Part shown: one piece after another, positions 30,150 to 39,269 of the stretch
Layout: every line of letters begins with the position of its first letter
Numbering within the stretch: the first letter of the stretch is position 1
The notes under the pieces: model-generated
Seen by the model: only the letters and a program-made list of their open reading frames with translations
What the model was told of the DNA's origin: nothing
The model's database searches: none
Assembly (NCBI RefSeq): GCF_006715055.1
Contig: NZ_VFMN01000001.1
Location: 4,340,001-4,404,000 of the forward strand
Length of the DNA: 64,000 bases
Direction of reading: 5' to 3'
Source: Lapillicoccus jejuensis
Lineage (GTDB): Bacteria; Actinomycetota; Actinomycetes; Actinomycetales; Dermatophilaceae
Program-made: the position numbers and the translations under genes

Positions 30150-30727
30150 GCGGTCTCCTCTGGTGCGGGGTCGGAGGTGGCGGGGGCGGTGGTGGCGAAG
30201 GCGGCGGTGGTCAGGTCGGGACGCAGCACGCGCAGCGCGGCGGCGAGGGCGGCGCGGCCGCCGGGCGTCGTCGGGACGAACCGGGTCTCGTACGTCGTGC
30301 CGGGCGCGGCCGGCGGGTGCCAGCGGACGGTGACCGGGGTGTCGGCGGCGGCGCGGCCTGCGTCGAGCCCGTCGACGGCGACGAGCTCGGCGGCCCGGGC
30401 GCGCAGCGCGGTCCCCCTCGTCGGGCGCCAGGCGAGGGCGCCGTCCGCGACGGTGAGGGTGGCGTGGCCGGCGCGCGCGAGGTCCGGGGCGACGTCGCCG
30501 TCCGGCGAGGTCGTCCCGAGGTAGCGGCCGGGCACGCCTTGGTTCGCGTCGACCGGCTCCCCGGGCGCTGCGTCCGAGGTCGTGGCGGCCGGAGCCACCG
30601 ACTCCTCGGACGCAACGGGCTGGGTCACGGGCTCGGTGGGGCGACGGCGGAGGCGACCGACCCAGACGATGCCGTACGCGACGCCCAGGAGGATGAGGGC
30701 GACGCCGACGGCCTGCGTCGTCGTCAC
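30146..30727 (-). CDS. Membrane-anchored PH-like domain protein of the pyr operon
   Basis: 193 residues. A single N-terminal transmembrane segment ([19 protein letters not shown], residues 6-25) is followed by a Pro/Ala/Thr-rich linker and a C-terminal globular region ([10 protein letters not shown] to LRVLRPD) that looks like the PH-like domain of actinobacterial pyr-operon proteins such as M. tuberculosis Rv1382, found at the same place between pyrC and carA. GTGA overlaps join it to both neighbours. Function unknown; the fixed position suggests a link to carbamoyl phosphate or pyrimidine metabolism at the membrane, which is inference. Confidence 0.8.
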   Translation of the reverse strand: MTTTQAVGVALILLGVAYGIVWVGRLRRRPTEPVTQPVASEESVAPAATTSDAAPGEPVDANQGVPGRYLGTTSPDGDVAPDLARAGHATLTVADGALAWRPTRGTALRARAAELVAVDGLDAGRAAADTPVTVRWHPPAAPGTTYETRFVPTTPGGRAALAAALRVLRPDLTTAAFATTAPATSDPAPEETA

Positions 30728-32043
30728 GCCCAGGCCTCCTCGGCGAGCAGCGGCCGCCCCTCCGAGGCCGTACGACGCCCCCGCAGCCAGGTGCCGACGA
30801 CGGCGCCGGTGAGCGTGCGGCCGTCGTACGGGTTGTTGCGCGAGAGCGACACCGAGGCGGCGGCGTCGATCGTCGTCGCGCGGTCCGGGTCGACGAGGAC
30901 GAGGTTGGCCGGCGAGCCCACCTGCAGCCCCTGGCCGTGCCCGTCGAGCCCGGCGATCCGCGCGGGCGCGCTCGACATGACCCGCGCGACGCCGGCCCAG
31001 TCGAGCAGCCCGGAGCGGACCATGACCTCGCTGACGACCGGTAGCGCCGTCTCGAGGCCGAGCATCCCGAAGGCCGCGTCGACGAACGCGTGCTCCTTGT
31101 CGTGCCGGGCGTGCGGCGCGTGGTCGGTGGCGACGGCGTCGATGGTGCCGTCGGCGAGCGCGGCCCGCAGCGCCTCGACGTCCTCGGCCGGCCGCAGCGG
31201 CGGGTTGACCTTGTAGACGGGGTCGTAGCCGGCGAGCAGGTCGGAGGTGAGCAGCAGGTGGTGCGGCGTCACCTCGGCGGTCACCGCGATGCCCTGCGCC
31301 TTGGCCCAGCGCACGACCTCGACGGTGCCGGCGGTCGAGACGTGGGCGACGTGGACGCGGCTGCCGGTGTGCCGGGCGAGCATGACGTCGCGCGAGACGA
31401 TGGTCTCCTCGGCGATGCCGGGCCAGCCGGGCAGGCCGAGCCGGCCGGACAGCTCGCTCTCGTCGCAGCACGCCTCGCGCCCGGCGAGGGTCGGGTCCTG
31501 GGCGTGCTGGGAGACGACACCGCCGAAGGCCTTGACGTACTCCAGCGCCCGGCGCATGACGCGGGCGTCGGCGACGCAGTGGCCGTCGTCCGAGAAGACG
31601 CGCACGCGCGCCCGCGAGCGGGCCATCAGCCCCAGCTCGGCGAGCTCGTGGCCCTCGATCCCCTTGGTGACGGCGCCGACCGGCTGGACGTCGACGAGCC
31701 CGCAGGACCGACCGAGCTCGAGCACCCGCAGCGCCGCCTCGGCGGTGTCGGTGACCGGCGAGGTGTTGGCCATGGCGAGGACGGCGGTGAAGCCGCCGAC
31801 CGCGGCGGCGGCCGAGCCGCTGGCGACGGTCTCGGCGTCCTCGCGGCCGGGCTCGCGCAGGTGGGTGTGCAGGTCGACCAGGCCGGGCAGCAGGACGAGC
31901 CCGTCCGCGTCGACGACCTCGGTGTCGCCGTCGCGCTCGGCGGCCGGCACCCGGCCGACGGCCGCGATCATCCCGTCGCGGACGAGGACGTCGGCGGCCT
32001 CGCCGCCGAGCGGGCGGGCGCCGGTGACGAGGGTGCTGCTCAC
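30724..32043 (-). CDS. pyrC: Dihydroorotase
   Basis: Cyclises carbamoyl aspartate to dihydroorotate. 439 residues, class I amidohydrolase. Metal ligands in [10 protein letters not shown] near residue 58; SQHAQD near 180; HVAHVSTAG near 230; ATDHAPH near 305 with the catalytic Asp; SRNNPYDG near the end. GTG start overlapping the pyrB stop by GTGA. Confidence 0.96.
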   Translation of the reverse strand: MSSTLVTGARPLGGEAADVLVRDGMIAAVGRVPAAERDGDTEVVDADGLVLLPGLVDLHTHLREPGREDAETVASGSAAAAVGGFTAVLAMANTSPVTDTAEAALRVLELGRSCGLVDVQPVGAVTKGIEGHELAELGLMARSRARVRVFSDDGHCVADARVMRRALEYVKAFGGVVSQHAQDPTLAGREACCDESELSGRLGLPGWPGIAEETIVSRDVMLARHTGSRVHVAHVSTAGTVEVVRWAKAQGIAVTAEVTPHHLLLTSDLLAGYDPVYKVNPPLRPAEDVEALRAALADGTIDAVATDHAPHARHDKEHAFVDAAFGMLGLETALPVVSEVMVRSGLLDWAGVARVMSSAPARIAGLDGHGQGLQVGSPANLVLVDPDRATTIDAAASVSLSRNNPYDGRTLTGAVVGTWLRGRRTASEGRPLLAEEAWA

Positions 32044-33050
32044 GCGGGCACCTCCGTGCTCGTCGTCGCGGTAGTGCTGGTGGGCTGCGTCTCGTCGGCG
32101 CCCGCGAGCAGGTGGTAGAGCACCGCCATCCGCACGGCGACGCCGGCCGAGACCTGGTCGAGGACGAGCGAGCTGGCCGAGTCGGCCGCGTCGGCGGCGA
32201 TCTCGAGGCCGCGGTTCATCGGGCCGGGGTGCAGGATCGCGACGTCCGGTCGCGCGTCGAGCAGCCGCTCGAGCCGCGGCCGGGTCAGGCCGTAGCCGAC
32301 GGTGTACTCGCGCGGCGTCGGGAAGTACCCGCCGCTCATCCGCTCGCGCTGGACGCGCAGCATCATCACCGCGTCGACGTCGCCGTGCGACCCGCTGAGG
32401 ACGTCGTCGAGGTCGTAGGACGTCTCGAACCCCTCGGCCTTGCTCCACGGTCCGACCCCGCTCGGCATGAGCGTCGGCGGGGCGACCGCGGTGACCCGGG
32501 CCCCGAGCCGGGCGAGGGTGATGACGTTGGACCGGAAGACCCGCGAGTGGGTGAGGTCGCCGACGATCGCCACGTGCTTGCCCTCGAGCGAGCGGTCCTC
32601 GCCCCCGATCTGGCGGCGCAGCGTGTAGGCGTCGAGCAGGGCCTGGGTCGGGTGCTCGTGCGTCCCGTCGCCGGCGTTGACGACGCTGCACCGCACCCAC
32701 CGGGCGACCTGGTGCGCGGCGCCGGAGGCGGCGTGCCGCATGACCAGGGCGTCGACGCCCATCGCGTCGATGGTGCGGACGGTGTCGCGCAGCGACTCGC
32801 CCTTGCTCGTCGAGCTGCCCTTGCCGGAGATGTTGATCGTGTCGGCCGACATCCACTTGCCCGCGATCTCGAACGAGCTGCGCGTGCGGGTCGAGTCCTC
32901 GAAGAAGAGGTTGATGATCGTCCGGCCCCGCAGCGTCGGGATCTTCTTGACCTCGCGGGTCTGCACGTCATGCATCGACTCGGCGGTCGTGAGGACGGCC
33001 TCCGTCTCGGCCCGGCTGAGGTCCGCGGAGCTGAGCAGGTGGCGCCTCAT
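32040..33050 (-). CDS. pyrB: Aspartate carbamoyltransferase catalytic subunit
   Basis: Commits carbamoyl phosphate to pyrimidines. 336 residues. Carbamoyl-phosphate loop [12 protein letters not shown] near residue 50, [11 protein letters not shown] near 137, and the C-terminal aspartate-binding segment HPGPMNRG near 275. No regulatory PyrI is encoded, as in other Gram-positive-type operons, where PyrR performs the control. Overlaps pyrR and pyrC by 4 nt each. Confidence 0.96.
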   Translation of the reverse strand: MRRHLLSSADLSRAETEAVLTTAESMHDVQTREVKKIPTLRGRTIINLFFEDSTRTRSSFEIAGKWMSADTINISGKGSSTSKGESLRDTVRTIDAMGVDALVMRHAASGAAHQVARWVRCSVVNAGDGTHEHPTQALLDAYTLRRQIGGEDRSLEGKHVAIVGDLTHSRVFRSNVITLARLGARVTAVAPPTLMPSGVGPWSKAEGFETSYDLDDVLSGSHGDVDAVMMLRVQRERMSGGYFPTPREYTVGYGLTRPRLERLLDARPDVAILHPGPMNRGLEIAADAADSASSLVLDQVSAGVAVRMAVLYHLLAGADETQPTSTTATTSTEVPA

Positions 33051-33676
33051 GCCTCCTCCCCCGTCGCGTCGGTGGTCTTGCCGCCGCTGATCTTCACCGA
33101 GTCCTCCTCGCCGTCGACCTCGGCGAGGCGCACGTGGACGCGCTCGCTGGAGGAGGTGGGCAGGTTCTTGCCGACGTGGTCGGCGCGGATGGGCAGCTCG
33201 CGGTGGCCGCGGTCGACGAGGACGGCGAGCCGCACGATGCGGGGCCGGCCGAGCTCGGCCAGGGCCTCGAGGGCGGCGCGGATGGTGCGCCCGGAGTAGA
33301 GGACGTCGTCGACGAGGACGACGACCTTGCCGTCGACGCCGCCCGGCGGCACCTGGGTGCGGGCGACGGGGCGGACCGGCTGGCGGCGCAGGTCGTCGCG
33401 CTGCATCGTCACGTCGAGCGAGCCGATCGGCACGCTCGTGCCCTCGACCTCCTCGATGACGGCGCCGAGCCGGCGGGCCAGCTGGACCCCGCGCGAGGGG
33501 ATGCCCATCACGACGAGGCCGTCGGTGCCCCGGTTGCCCTCGAGGATCTCGTGCGCGATGCGGCGCAGCGCGCGGGAGACGTCCGAGGAGGCCATCACCG
33601 CCCGAGCGTCCGCGGGGACCGGTGACGGTCCCGGGTTCTCCGGGCGTGCCGATGAGGGCTGGGCAGCAGCCGACAC
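33047..33676 (-). CDS. pyrR: PyrR: pyrimidine operon RNA-binding regulator / uracil phosphoribosyltransferase
   Basis: Binds UMP/UTP and the pyr mRNA leader to repress the operon; many members also make UMP from uracil and PRPP. 209 residues. PRPP-binding motif [13 protein letters not shown] near residue 120; [14 protein letters not shown] near 53. The N-terminal ~25 residues are an extension rich in Pro/Ala/Ser. GTG start at 33676 with AAGGAGG 5 nt upstream. First gene of the pyr operon, preceded by a PyrR-binding leader. Confidence 0.95.
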   Translation of the reverse strand: MSAAAQPSSARPENPGPSPVPADARAVMASSDVSRALRRIAHEILEGNRGTDGLVVMGIPSRGVQLARRLGAVIEEVEGTSVPIGSLDVTMQRDDLRRQPVRPVARTQVPPGGVDGKVVVLVDDVLYSGRTIRAALEALAELGRPRIVRLAVLVDRGHRELPIRADHVGKNLPTSSSERVHVRLAEVDGEEDSVKISGGKTTDATGEEA

Positions 33677-33681
33677 CAGAG

Positions 33682-33720
33682 CCTCCTTCCCCGCCTCACG
33701 GGACGGTCCTTAAAGGATGT
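33682..33720 (-). promoter_or_regulatory. PyrR-binding leader overlapping the pyrR ribosome binding site
   Basis: The minus-strand leader contains TCCCGTGAGGCG (33692-33703), matching 11 of 12 positions of the PyrR binding-loop consensus UCCNGNGAGGYU. It is followed at once by GGGGAAGGAGG, the pyrR ribosome binding site. The loop is held in a short hairpin (CGTCCCGTGAGGCGGGG), so PyrR-UMP binding would stabilise a structure next to the Shine-Dalgarno and block translation, as described for mycobacterial pyrR. The motif is seen; the mechanism is by analogy. Confidence 0.8.
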
Positions 33721-33837
33721 CTGTTGCCCTTCACCTTACCGGAGCGTCGACCCGGTGCCGACGTGACGTCCGGTGCGCGGCCCGGCACCCAGCCCCGGGG
33801 CGGTGTGCCGGGTCGGCAACCCGGGTAGGCCACGGCC

Positions 33838-34128
33838 ATGACGGACGTCAGCAACGAGAACATGCCCCCCGAGCCGCACGACGGCATCGACGCCGCCGCG
33901 GGCCAGGACGCCAAGGCCTTCGAGCGCAACCAGAGCAACCCGCTCGCCCGGGCCTCCGACGGCGGCCCGCCGCCGACCGAGGCTCCTCAGCCGGGCGAGC
34001 TGCCCGAGCGGGGCGGCACGGGCGTCGGCGACCCCACCGCCGGGGTCGAGATCAGCGACGAGGACCTGGACGAGGCCGTGCCCGGCGACACCGGACCCGA
34101 GCACCCGGGCGTGCGCCGCCAGTCCTGA
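33838..34128 (+). CDS. Small acidic, probably disordered protein of unknown function
   Basis: 96 residues from the ATG at 33838, rich in Glu, Asp, Pro and Gly with no hydrophobic segment and no recognised domain (landmarks EPHDGIDAAAG, FERNQSNPL, EISDEDLDEAVPG). Codon usage fits a real gene, and a strong hairpin follows its stop, but the ribosome binding site is weak. Lies on the plus strand between pyrR and a convergent phosphoesterase gene. I do not recognise a function. Confidence 0.6.
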   Translation: MTDVSNENMPPEPHDGIDAAAGQDAKAFERNQSNPLARASDGGPPPTEAPQPGELPERGGTGVGDPTAGVEISDEDLDEAVPGDTGPEHPGVRRQS

Positions 34129-34144
34129 CCCCGCCCGCGCCACG

Positions 34145-34182
34145 ACGGCGCCCTCCCACCGACCGCGGTGGGAGGGCGCCGT
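34145..34182. terminator. Bidirectional hairpin between convergent genes
   Basis: A perfect 16-bp stem (ACGGCGCCCTCCCACC and its complement) around a GACCGC loop lies 17 nt after the 96-residue gene and 24 nt after the phosphoesterase gene on the other strand. It is well placed to end both transcripts. Confidence 0.8.
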
Positions 34183-34205
34183 ACGGCGTGCTGTGGCGAC
34201 CGACG

Positions 34206-37022
34206 TCAGCCGTCGCTGTCGGCGACGGTGGGAGCCACCGTGGCCGGGGTGGCGCCCTTCGCCGTCGACCCCGGCGCGGCGGCCGGCTGGTCGTCGGGGT
34301 CACCGGTCGGCTTGACGTCGCCGCCCGGGACCTCGTTCGGGTAGAGCACCCGGCTGTCGCCCGGGTAGGGCTTGCTGAAGCCGTTGCCGGCGTAGAAGAT
34401 GTCGCGGTTCTCCTGCGCCATGTTGACCATGTCCTCGGTGCGGAAGTCCTGCTGGGCCGACCACGTGGCCCACGCCCGCTGCACGTCGCTCGTCGCGGCC
34501 GACGCCCCCGGGTTGGTGTTCGTCAGCGGCACCTGGTTGGGCCGCACGGTGTACGGCGTGAGGTCGGGCGTCGACTGGAACGCGTCGTACATCGGCTCGG
34601 CCGTGAGGTCCTGCTGGTTCATCGGCGGCAGCCCCAGGATCTGCTCGATGGTCCGGATGAGGTTGAGCTGGCTGTAGTACGAGTGGTCGACGACCCCGTG
34701 CGCGGCGTAGGGGCTCGCGACGAGCGCGATGTTGCGGTGCCCGTCGACGTGGTCGACGCCGTTCTGCGAGTCGTCCTCGATGACGAAGACGGCCGAGTCC
34801 TTCCAGTACGGGCTGTGCGAGATCTGGTCGATGATCCGCCCGGTCGCGAGGTCGTTGTCGGCGACGTACGACGACGGCGTGGTCGCGCCGGGCGTCGTGC
34901 CCTCGGTGTGGTCGTTCATGATCCACAGCAGGTTCAGCGCCGGCAGGTCGGCGTTCTTGACGTACCGCGTGAAGTCCTTGCTGAAGAGGTCGGCGCGGTA
35001 CTGGTCGGGGATGTTGAGGTCGAAGTTCGGGAAGTCCGGCCGGGTCACCTGGGCCAGCGAGGGAATGTCGGTCTTGGCGGTGTAGGTGCCGAGCGGGTAG
35101 GTCAGCGGCCCCGGCGCCTTGCCCTCGAGGACCTGGCTGTCGTGGAACCACTGCGGCCGGCTGCCGTCCGTGGTGCCCTGCCCGGACGTGTCGACGTACG
35201 AGTCGATCTGCTCGCCCCAGTTGACGACCGACTTGCCGTGGGCGAGCGCGTCGTCCCAGATCCAGCCGCTCTTCGCGTCGCTCATCGGGTCACCGGTCTG
35301 GTAGGACCGGGTGTAGTTGCCGTACATCTGCTGCATGTAGTTGTTGACGAAGGCCTGGTCGAGCCAGTGGTGCCCCTCGGCCGAGTTGGTCCCGTCGCTG
35401 TAGAGGTTGTCGACCAGCGGGAACTGTCGCGCCAGCGCGTGGAAGTTCGGCGTCGTCGCTCCCCCGAACTGCGCCAGCGACGGGTCGCCGTTGCCGCGCG
35501 GGTCGTCGCCGAGCACCTGGTCGTAGGTGCGGTTCTCCTTGACGATGAGGAAGACGTGCTTGATCGTCGACGGGTCACCGACGTGCAGCGGCACGGGCAC
35601 CGGCTTGGCGTTCCCGCTGCCGGCGCGGTTGCGCTCGACGAGACCGTTCCACTGGTTGTCGGCGAAGACCTGCTTGGTCCACTGCGCCATCTGCGCGTTC
35701 GTCGGGACGGGCAGCGTCTGGACCGTTCCCACGAAGTTGTATCCCAGATGAGCAGTGGCGGGGGTCGTGCCGACGCCCTCGTCGATCGTGCCGGGCGCAC
35801 CGACCGACCCGAGCCCCTGCTCGCTCGCCACGACGAGCCGCTTGAGGCTCGCGCTGAAGCCGATCCCGCTCGGGTACGACCCGGTCGGGATGAGCCCCTC
35901 GAAGCTCGGCTGCGTGTAGGCGCCGTCGTACGCGTAGACCGCGACCGCGTTGTCGCGCCCGAGGCTCACGCCCAGGTGCGTGGCGTCGAGCATCGCGAGC
36001 CCGTCCGGCGAGGCGCCGTACGGCGACCCGGGGGCCGGGTTCGCGACGAAGGTGCGCCCGACGCGGTGCTTCACCGTGTCGATGCTCGTCACCGTGTCGT
36101 CGTCGCTGTTGGCGACGACGACGCTGGTGCCCACGGCGAGCAGCGCGCTCGGCTGCAGCCCGACCTTAAAGGTCGCGATCTGCGTGCCGGTCGCGAGGTC
36201 GACCTCGGAGACGGTGCCGGTCGACGGCGCCGCCGAGCGGTTGTTCGTCACGACGGCCGTGCCGTACGAGTCGTCGGTGCGGTCGCCGGGCGTCGCCGGT
36301 CGGCCGCCCTGGTTGCTCACGTAGGCCTTGCCGTCGACGACGACGACCGAGTTCGGCACGTTGCCGACGGTCACCTGCCGGGTGACGGCCGGCGGGGTGG
36401 CCGTCGTGTCGACGCTGGCGAGGGTGTTGTTCGCGCTGAGGGTGACGAGCAGGGTCGTGCCGTCCGGCGCCCACGCGAGGCCGGCGGGGACGGGCAGCCG
36501 CCCACCCGCGCCGGGCAGGGTCACCGTCGTCTGGTGCGAGAGCGTCCCGTCGGCGGCGACGTCGAAGCGGGCGAGCCCGCCGGGCTGCGCCGCCCACAGC
36601 GTCCTGCCGTCCCGGCTGTAGAGGATCCCGCCGTCGGAGATCTTGCCGGTGCCGGTCTGCTGGCGCACGCGGTGCGTCACCAGGTCGACGACGGTGACGA
36701 TCCCGGTCGTCGCGCCACCGGTGTTGAGCGCGGCCGCGCTGCGCCCGTCCGGGCTGATGGCCAGCCCGAAGGGGCGGCCGGTGACCTTCGTGACGTCGCC
36801 GACGGGGCGCACGAACTGCCCCGTCTGCGTGAGGTAGCCGCCGTCGGCCTGCTGCCCCACGAGCTTCGTGCCGAGCGGCGTGTTGCCGCGCACGGCGGCG
36901 TATGCCGTCCCGCCGCCCACCACGGCGAGCGCGAGTCCTGCCGCGACCACCGTACGGCGCCGCGTACGACGCCCTCCGTCCGACCGCCCGCGGCGGTCGG
37001 GTCCCACTGGTTCCTGCGTCAT
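34206..37022 (-). CDS. Exported YncE-like beta-propeller / phosphoesterase (phospholipase C family) fusion
   Basis: About 938 residues. The N-terminus has a twin-arginine-rich stretch (RRTRRRTVVAAG) and a hydrophobic segment, so it is exported or anchored. Residues about 70-440 are repeated YVTN-type beta-propeller blades (GLAISPDGRS, LAWAPDGT, VVDGKAYVSNQGG). Residues about 490-860 form a PF04185-type phosphoesterase: KHVFLIVKENRTYDQVLGD, TNSAEGHHWLDQA and FVIEDDSQNGVDHVDGHR carry likely metal ligands. A Pro/Ala/Thr tail follows. The ATG at 37022 has GAGGA 5 nt upstream. Probably a surface phosphodiester hydrolase; substrate unknown. In streptomycetes bldD lies in this gap between nusB and pyrR. 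Confidence 0.87.
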   Translation of the reverse strand: MTQEPVGPDRRGRSDGGRRTRRRTVVAAGLALAVVGGGTAYAAVRGNTPLGTKLVGQQADGGYLTQTGQFVRPVGDVTKVTGRPFGLAISPDGRSAAALNTGGATTGIVTVVDLVTHRVRQQTGTGKISDGGILYSRDGRTLWAAQPGGLARFDVAADGTLSHQTTVTLPGAGGRLPVPAGLAWAPDGTTLLVTLSANNTLASVDTTATPPAVTRQVTVGNVPNSVVVVDGKAYVSNQGGRPATPGDRTDDSYGTAVVTNNRSAAPSTGTVSEVDLATGTQIATFKVGLQPSALLAVGTSVVVANSDDDTVTSIDTVKHRVGRTFVANPAPGSPYGASPDGLAMLDATHLGVSLGRDNAVAVYAYDGAYTQPSFEGLIPTGSYPSGIGFSASLKRLVVASEQGLGSVGAPGTIDEGVGTTPATAHLGYNFVGTVQTLPVPTNAQMAQWTKQVFADNQWNGLVERNRAGSGNAKPVPVPLHVGDPSTIKHVFLIVKENRTYDQVLGDDPRGNGDPSLAQFGGATTPNFHALARQFPLVDNLYSDGTNSAEGHHWLDQAFVNNYMQQMYGNYTRSYQTGDPMSDAKSGWIWDDALAHGKSVVNWGEQIDSYVDTSGQGTTDGSRPQWFHDSQVLEGKAPGPLTYPLGTYTAKTDIPSLAQVTRPDFPNFDLNIPDQYRADLFSKDFTRYVKNADLPALNLLWIMNDHTEGTTPGATTPSSYVADNDLATGRIIDQISHSPYWKDSAVFVIEDDSQNGVDHVDGHRNIALVASPYAAHGVVDHSYYSQLNLIRTIEQILGLPPMNQQDLTAEPMYDAFQSTPDLTPYTVRPNQVPLTNTNPGASAATSDVQRAWATWSAQQDFRTEDMVNMAQENRDIFYAGNGFSKPYPGDSRVLYPNEVPGGDVKPTGDPDDQPAAAPGSTAKGATPATVAPTVADSDG

Positions 37023-37162
37023 GCCCGTCCTCGCTCCGTCTCGAGGGGCGGGGTCCGGTCCCCTGCCACCGCCCACCCCGTGACGTCTCCCGACGGTAGG
37101 AACCGGCCCTGGGAGGGACCTCCGAGGACGGCCACACCGGCGTGAAGCGTTGGCGACGGCTG

Positions 37163-37191
37163 GGTGACGGGCCGGTCAGCGGCCCGTCACC
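37163..37191 (-). terminator. Hairpin downstream of nusB
   Basis: An 11-bp perfect stem GGTGACGGGCC / GGCCCGTCACC around a 7-nt loop, about 57 nt after the nusB stop. The remainder of 37023-37247 holds nothing else I can name. Confidence 0.6.
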
Positions 37192-37247
37192 ACCAGGTCA
37201 GAGCCCGGTCAAGACCGCAGGTGGGACAGCAGGTGGGACCGCGCCCG

Positions 37248-37661
37248 TCAGACGAGGGTGGGCTTGACCTCGACGAGCCGGCCGAGCAGACCGTTGACGA
37301 ACGACGGGGAGTCGTCGGTCGACAGCTCGGTGGCCAGCAGCACGGCCTCGGAGACGGCGACGGCGTCGGGGACCTCGTCGTTCCAGACGATCTCCCACGC
37401 ACCGAGGCGCAGGATCGTCCGGTCGACGGCGGGCATCCGCTCGAGCGTCCAGCCCTGGCTGTAGGTCGTCAGCAGCTCGTCGATGTCGGCGCGGTGCGCG
37501 AGGACGCCCTGGACGAGCTCGACGGCGTACTCGGGCACCCGCGGCCCACCGGCCGGGTCGGTGACCCGGTCGGCGAGCAGGGTGGCCGGGTCGAGCCCGC
37601 GCTGCTCGGCCTCGAAGAGGACGTCCAGCGCGCGCTTGCGGGCCTTGGAGCGGGCAGCCAC
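37248..37661 (-). CDS. nusB: Transcription antitermination factor NusB
   Basis: Binds boxA RNA with NusE (S10) in rRNA antitermination. 137 residues, all-helical. ARSKARKRALDVLFEAEQRG at the N-terminus is the RNA-binding arginine helix; LERMPAVDRTILRLGAWEI near residue 75 and VAVSEAVLLA near 103 are family signatures. Follows efp by 10 nt, the usual efp-nusB pair. Confidence 0.95.
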   Translation of the reverse strand: MAARSKARKRALDVLFEAEQRGLDPATLLADRVTDPAGGPRVPEYAVELVQGVLAHRADIDELLTTYSQGWTLERMPAVDRTILRLGAWEIVWNDEVPDAVAVSEAVLLATELSTDDSPSFVNGLLGRLVEVKPTLV

Positions 37662-37671
37662 GGGAGGGGCG

Positions 37672-38232
37672 TCAGTTCACGCGGCCGAGGTACGACCCGT
37701 CGCGGGTGTCGACCTTGACCTTGGTGCCGGTCTCGAGGAACAGCGGGACGTTGATGGTCGCGCCGGTCTCGAGGGTGGCGGGCTTGGTGCCGCCGGTGGA
37801 GCGGTCGCCCTGCAGGCCCGGCTCGGTGTAGGTGATCTCGAGGACCACGGAGGCCGGGAGCTCGACGTACAGCGGGACGCCGTCGTGGGTGGCGACGATC
37901 GCGTTCTGGTTCTCCAGCATGTAGCCCGCGGCGGTGCCGACGACGGCCTCGGAGACCTGGAGCTGGTCGTAGGTGTCGGTGTCCATGAAGACGAAGTCCG
38001 ACCCGTCCTTGTACAGGTACTGCATCGTGCGCTTGTCGACGTTGGCCGTCTCGACCTTGGTGCCGGCGTTGAAGGTCTTGTCGACGACCTTGCCCGACAG
38101 CACGGCCTTGAGCTTGGTGCGGACGAAGGCCGGGCCCTTGCCGGGCTTGACGTGCTGGAACTCCACGACGGACCAGAGCTGGTTGTCGATGTTGAGGACC
38201 ATGCCGTTCTTGAGGTCGTTGGTGCTCGCCAC
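37672..38232 (-). CDS. efp: Elongation factor P
   Basis: Relieves ribosome stalling at polyproline stretches, which are frequent in this proteome. 186 residues in three beta domains: [14 protein letters not shown] at the N-terminus, [15 protein letters not shown] near residue 30 (the tip loop normally modified on Lys/Arg), and the C-terminal signature near [24 protein letters not shown] (landmarks NVPLFLE, VDTRDG). GTG start with a weak Shine-Dalgarno. Confidence 0.95.
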   Translation of the reverse strand: MASTNDLKNGMVLNIDNQLWSVVEFQHVKPGKGPAFVRTKLKAVLSGKVVDKTFNAGTKVETANVDKRTMQYLYKDGSDFVFMDTDTYDQLQVSEAVVGTAAGYMLENQNAIVATHDGVPLYVELPASVVLEITYTEPGLQGDRSTGGTKPATLETGATINVPLFLETGTKVKVDTRDGSYLGRVN

Positions 38233-38332
38233 GAAGTGACCGCGCTTTCCACTTGGGGCCGGCGTCGACCGGCCTGCGCCCCGCCTGGCGAGGAGGCCCG
38301 GACACCGACAGGTACGGGGGAACCCGCTGAGT

Positions 38333-39082
38333 CTACCGGGGCAGGTGCGTCCCGAAGAACTCGCCGATCCGCCGCCACGCGTCGGCGGCCGCCACCGGCT
38401 CGGGCCCCGCGCCCTGCACCCGCAGCAGCGGGCGCAGCCACCAGGGCGCGTTCTCGGCGTCGTTGAGGAACGAGTGGCCGGCCGAGCCGTAGCGCTTGAC
38501 GTCGTACGGCGTCCCGTGGGCCTCGAGCGCGGCGGCCAGCTTGGGCGGCACGTCGGCGAGCGCCGTGTCCTTGGCGCCGTACGACGCGACCACGGGGCAG
38601 CCGCCGGCGAGCGCGTCGAGCTGCGCGTCGCCCTGGGCGAGCATCCCGTAGTTGACCGAGGCGGCGTCGTACCCCCGCCCGGGCTGGGCGAGCAGCAGCG
38701 CGAACCCGCCGCCCATGCAGAAGCCGATGACGCCCACCCCACCGGTCGCGTCGTCGCGGGCGAGCAGCATCCGCCGGGTCGCCTCGAGGTCGTCGAAGGC
38801 CGCGCCGCTCCCCGACCGCAGCGACCGGAAGGTCGCGACGAGGCACGGCAGCCGGCGGCCGGCGCCGAAGAGGTCGGGCGCCGCGACGACGTACCCCATC
38901 GACGCGAGGTGGTCGGCGCTGCGGCGCATGACGTCGTCGAGGCCGAAGGCCTCGTGGACCATGACCACCCCGGGGTGCGGCCCGTCGCCCGGCGGCCGGG
39001 CCACGTAGGCCCGCAGGCCGCGTGAGGCGCCGGGCAGGTCGGCCGGGACGGGGACGTCGACGAGGTCTCCCAGGGGGTCCAT
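38333..39082 (-). CDS. Dienelactone hydrolase family protein
   Basis: 249-residue alpha/beta hydrolase. The nucleophile is a cysteine in GFCMGGG (near residue 120), as in dienelactone hydrolases; Asp is in YGAKDT near 170 and His in AGHSF near 200. [14 protein letters not shown] near 36 is the family's N-terminal signature. Cytosolic, no signal peptide. It lies 100 nt from efp, divergent from the exported PHP-like gene, and probably joins aroB-efp as an accessory insert. True substrate unknown. Confidence 0.88.
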   Translation of the reverse strand: MDPLGDLVDVPVPADLPGASRGLRAYVARPPGDGPHPGVVMVHEAFGLDDVMRRSADHLASMGYVVAAPDLFGAGRRLPCLVATFRSLRSGSGAAFDDLEATRRMLLARDDATGGVGVIGFCMGGGFALLLAQPGRGYDAASVNYGMLAQGDAQLDALAGGCPVVASYGAKDTALADVPPKLAAALEAHGTPYDVKRYGSAGHSFLNDAENAPWWLRPLLRVQGAGPEPVAAADAWRRIGEFFGTHLPR

Positions 39083-39269
39083 CGCCCCAGTCTGCCCGCC
39101 CGGGACACCGACCGCCGTCGTGCACACCTGTTGCACGCGGCGACCGACCGTGCACGACCCACCGGTTCGCCGACCGGGCGCGTGGTGCCGGTGGTGGACT
39201 TCTGCTCGCCGTCGAGGGGTCCTCGGGGGCCGCGAGCAGGCGGCCGACCCCCGGGCGGGGAGGACGACC

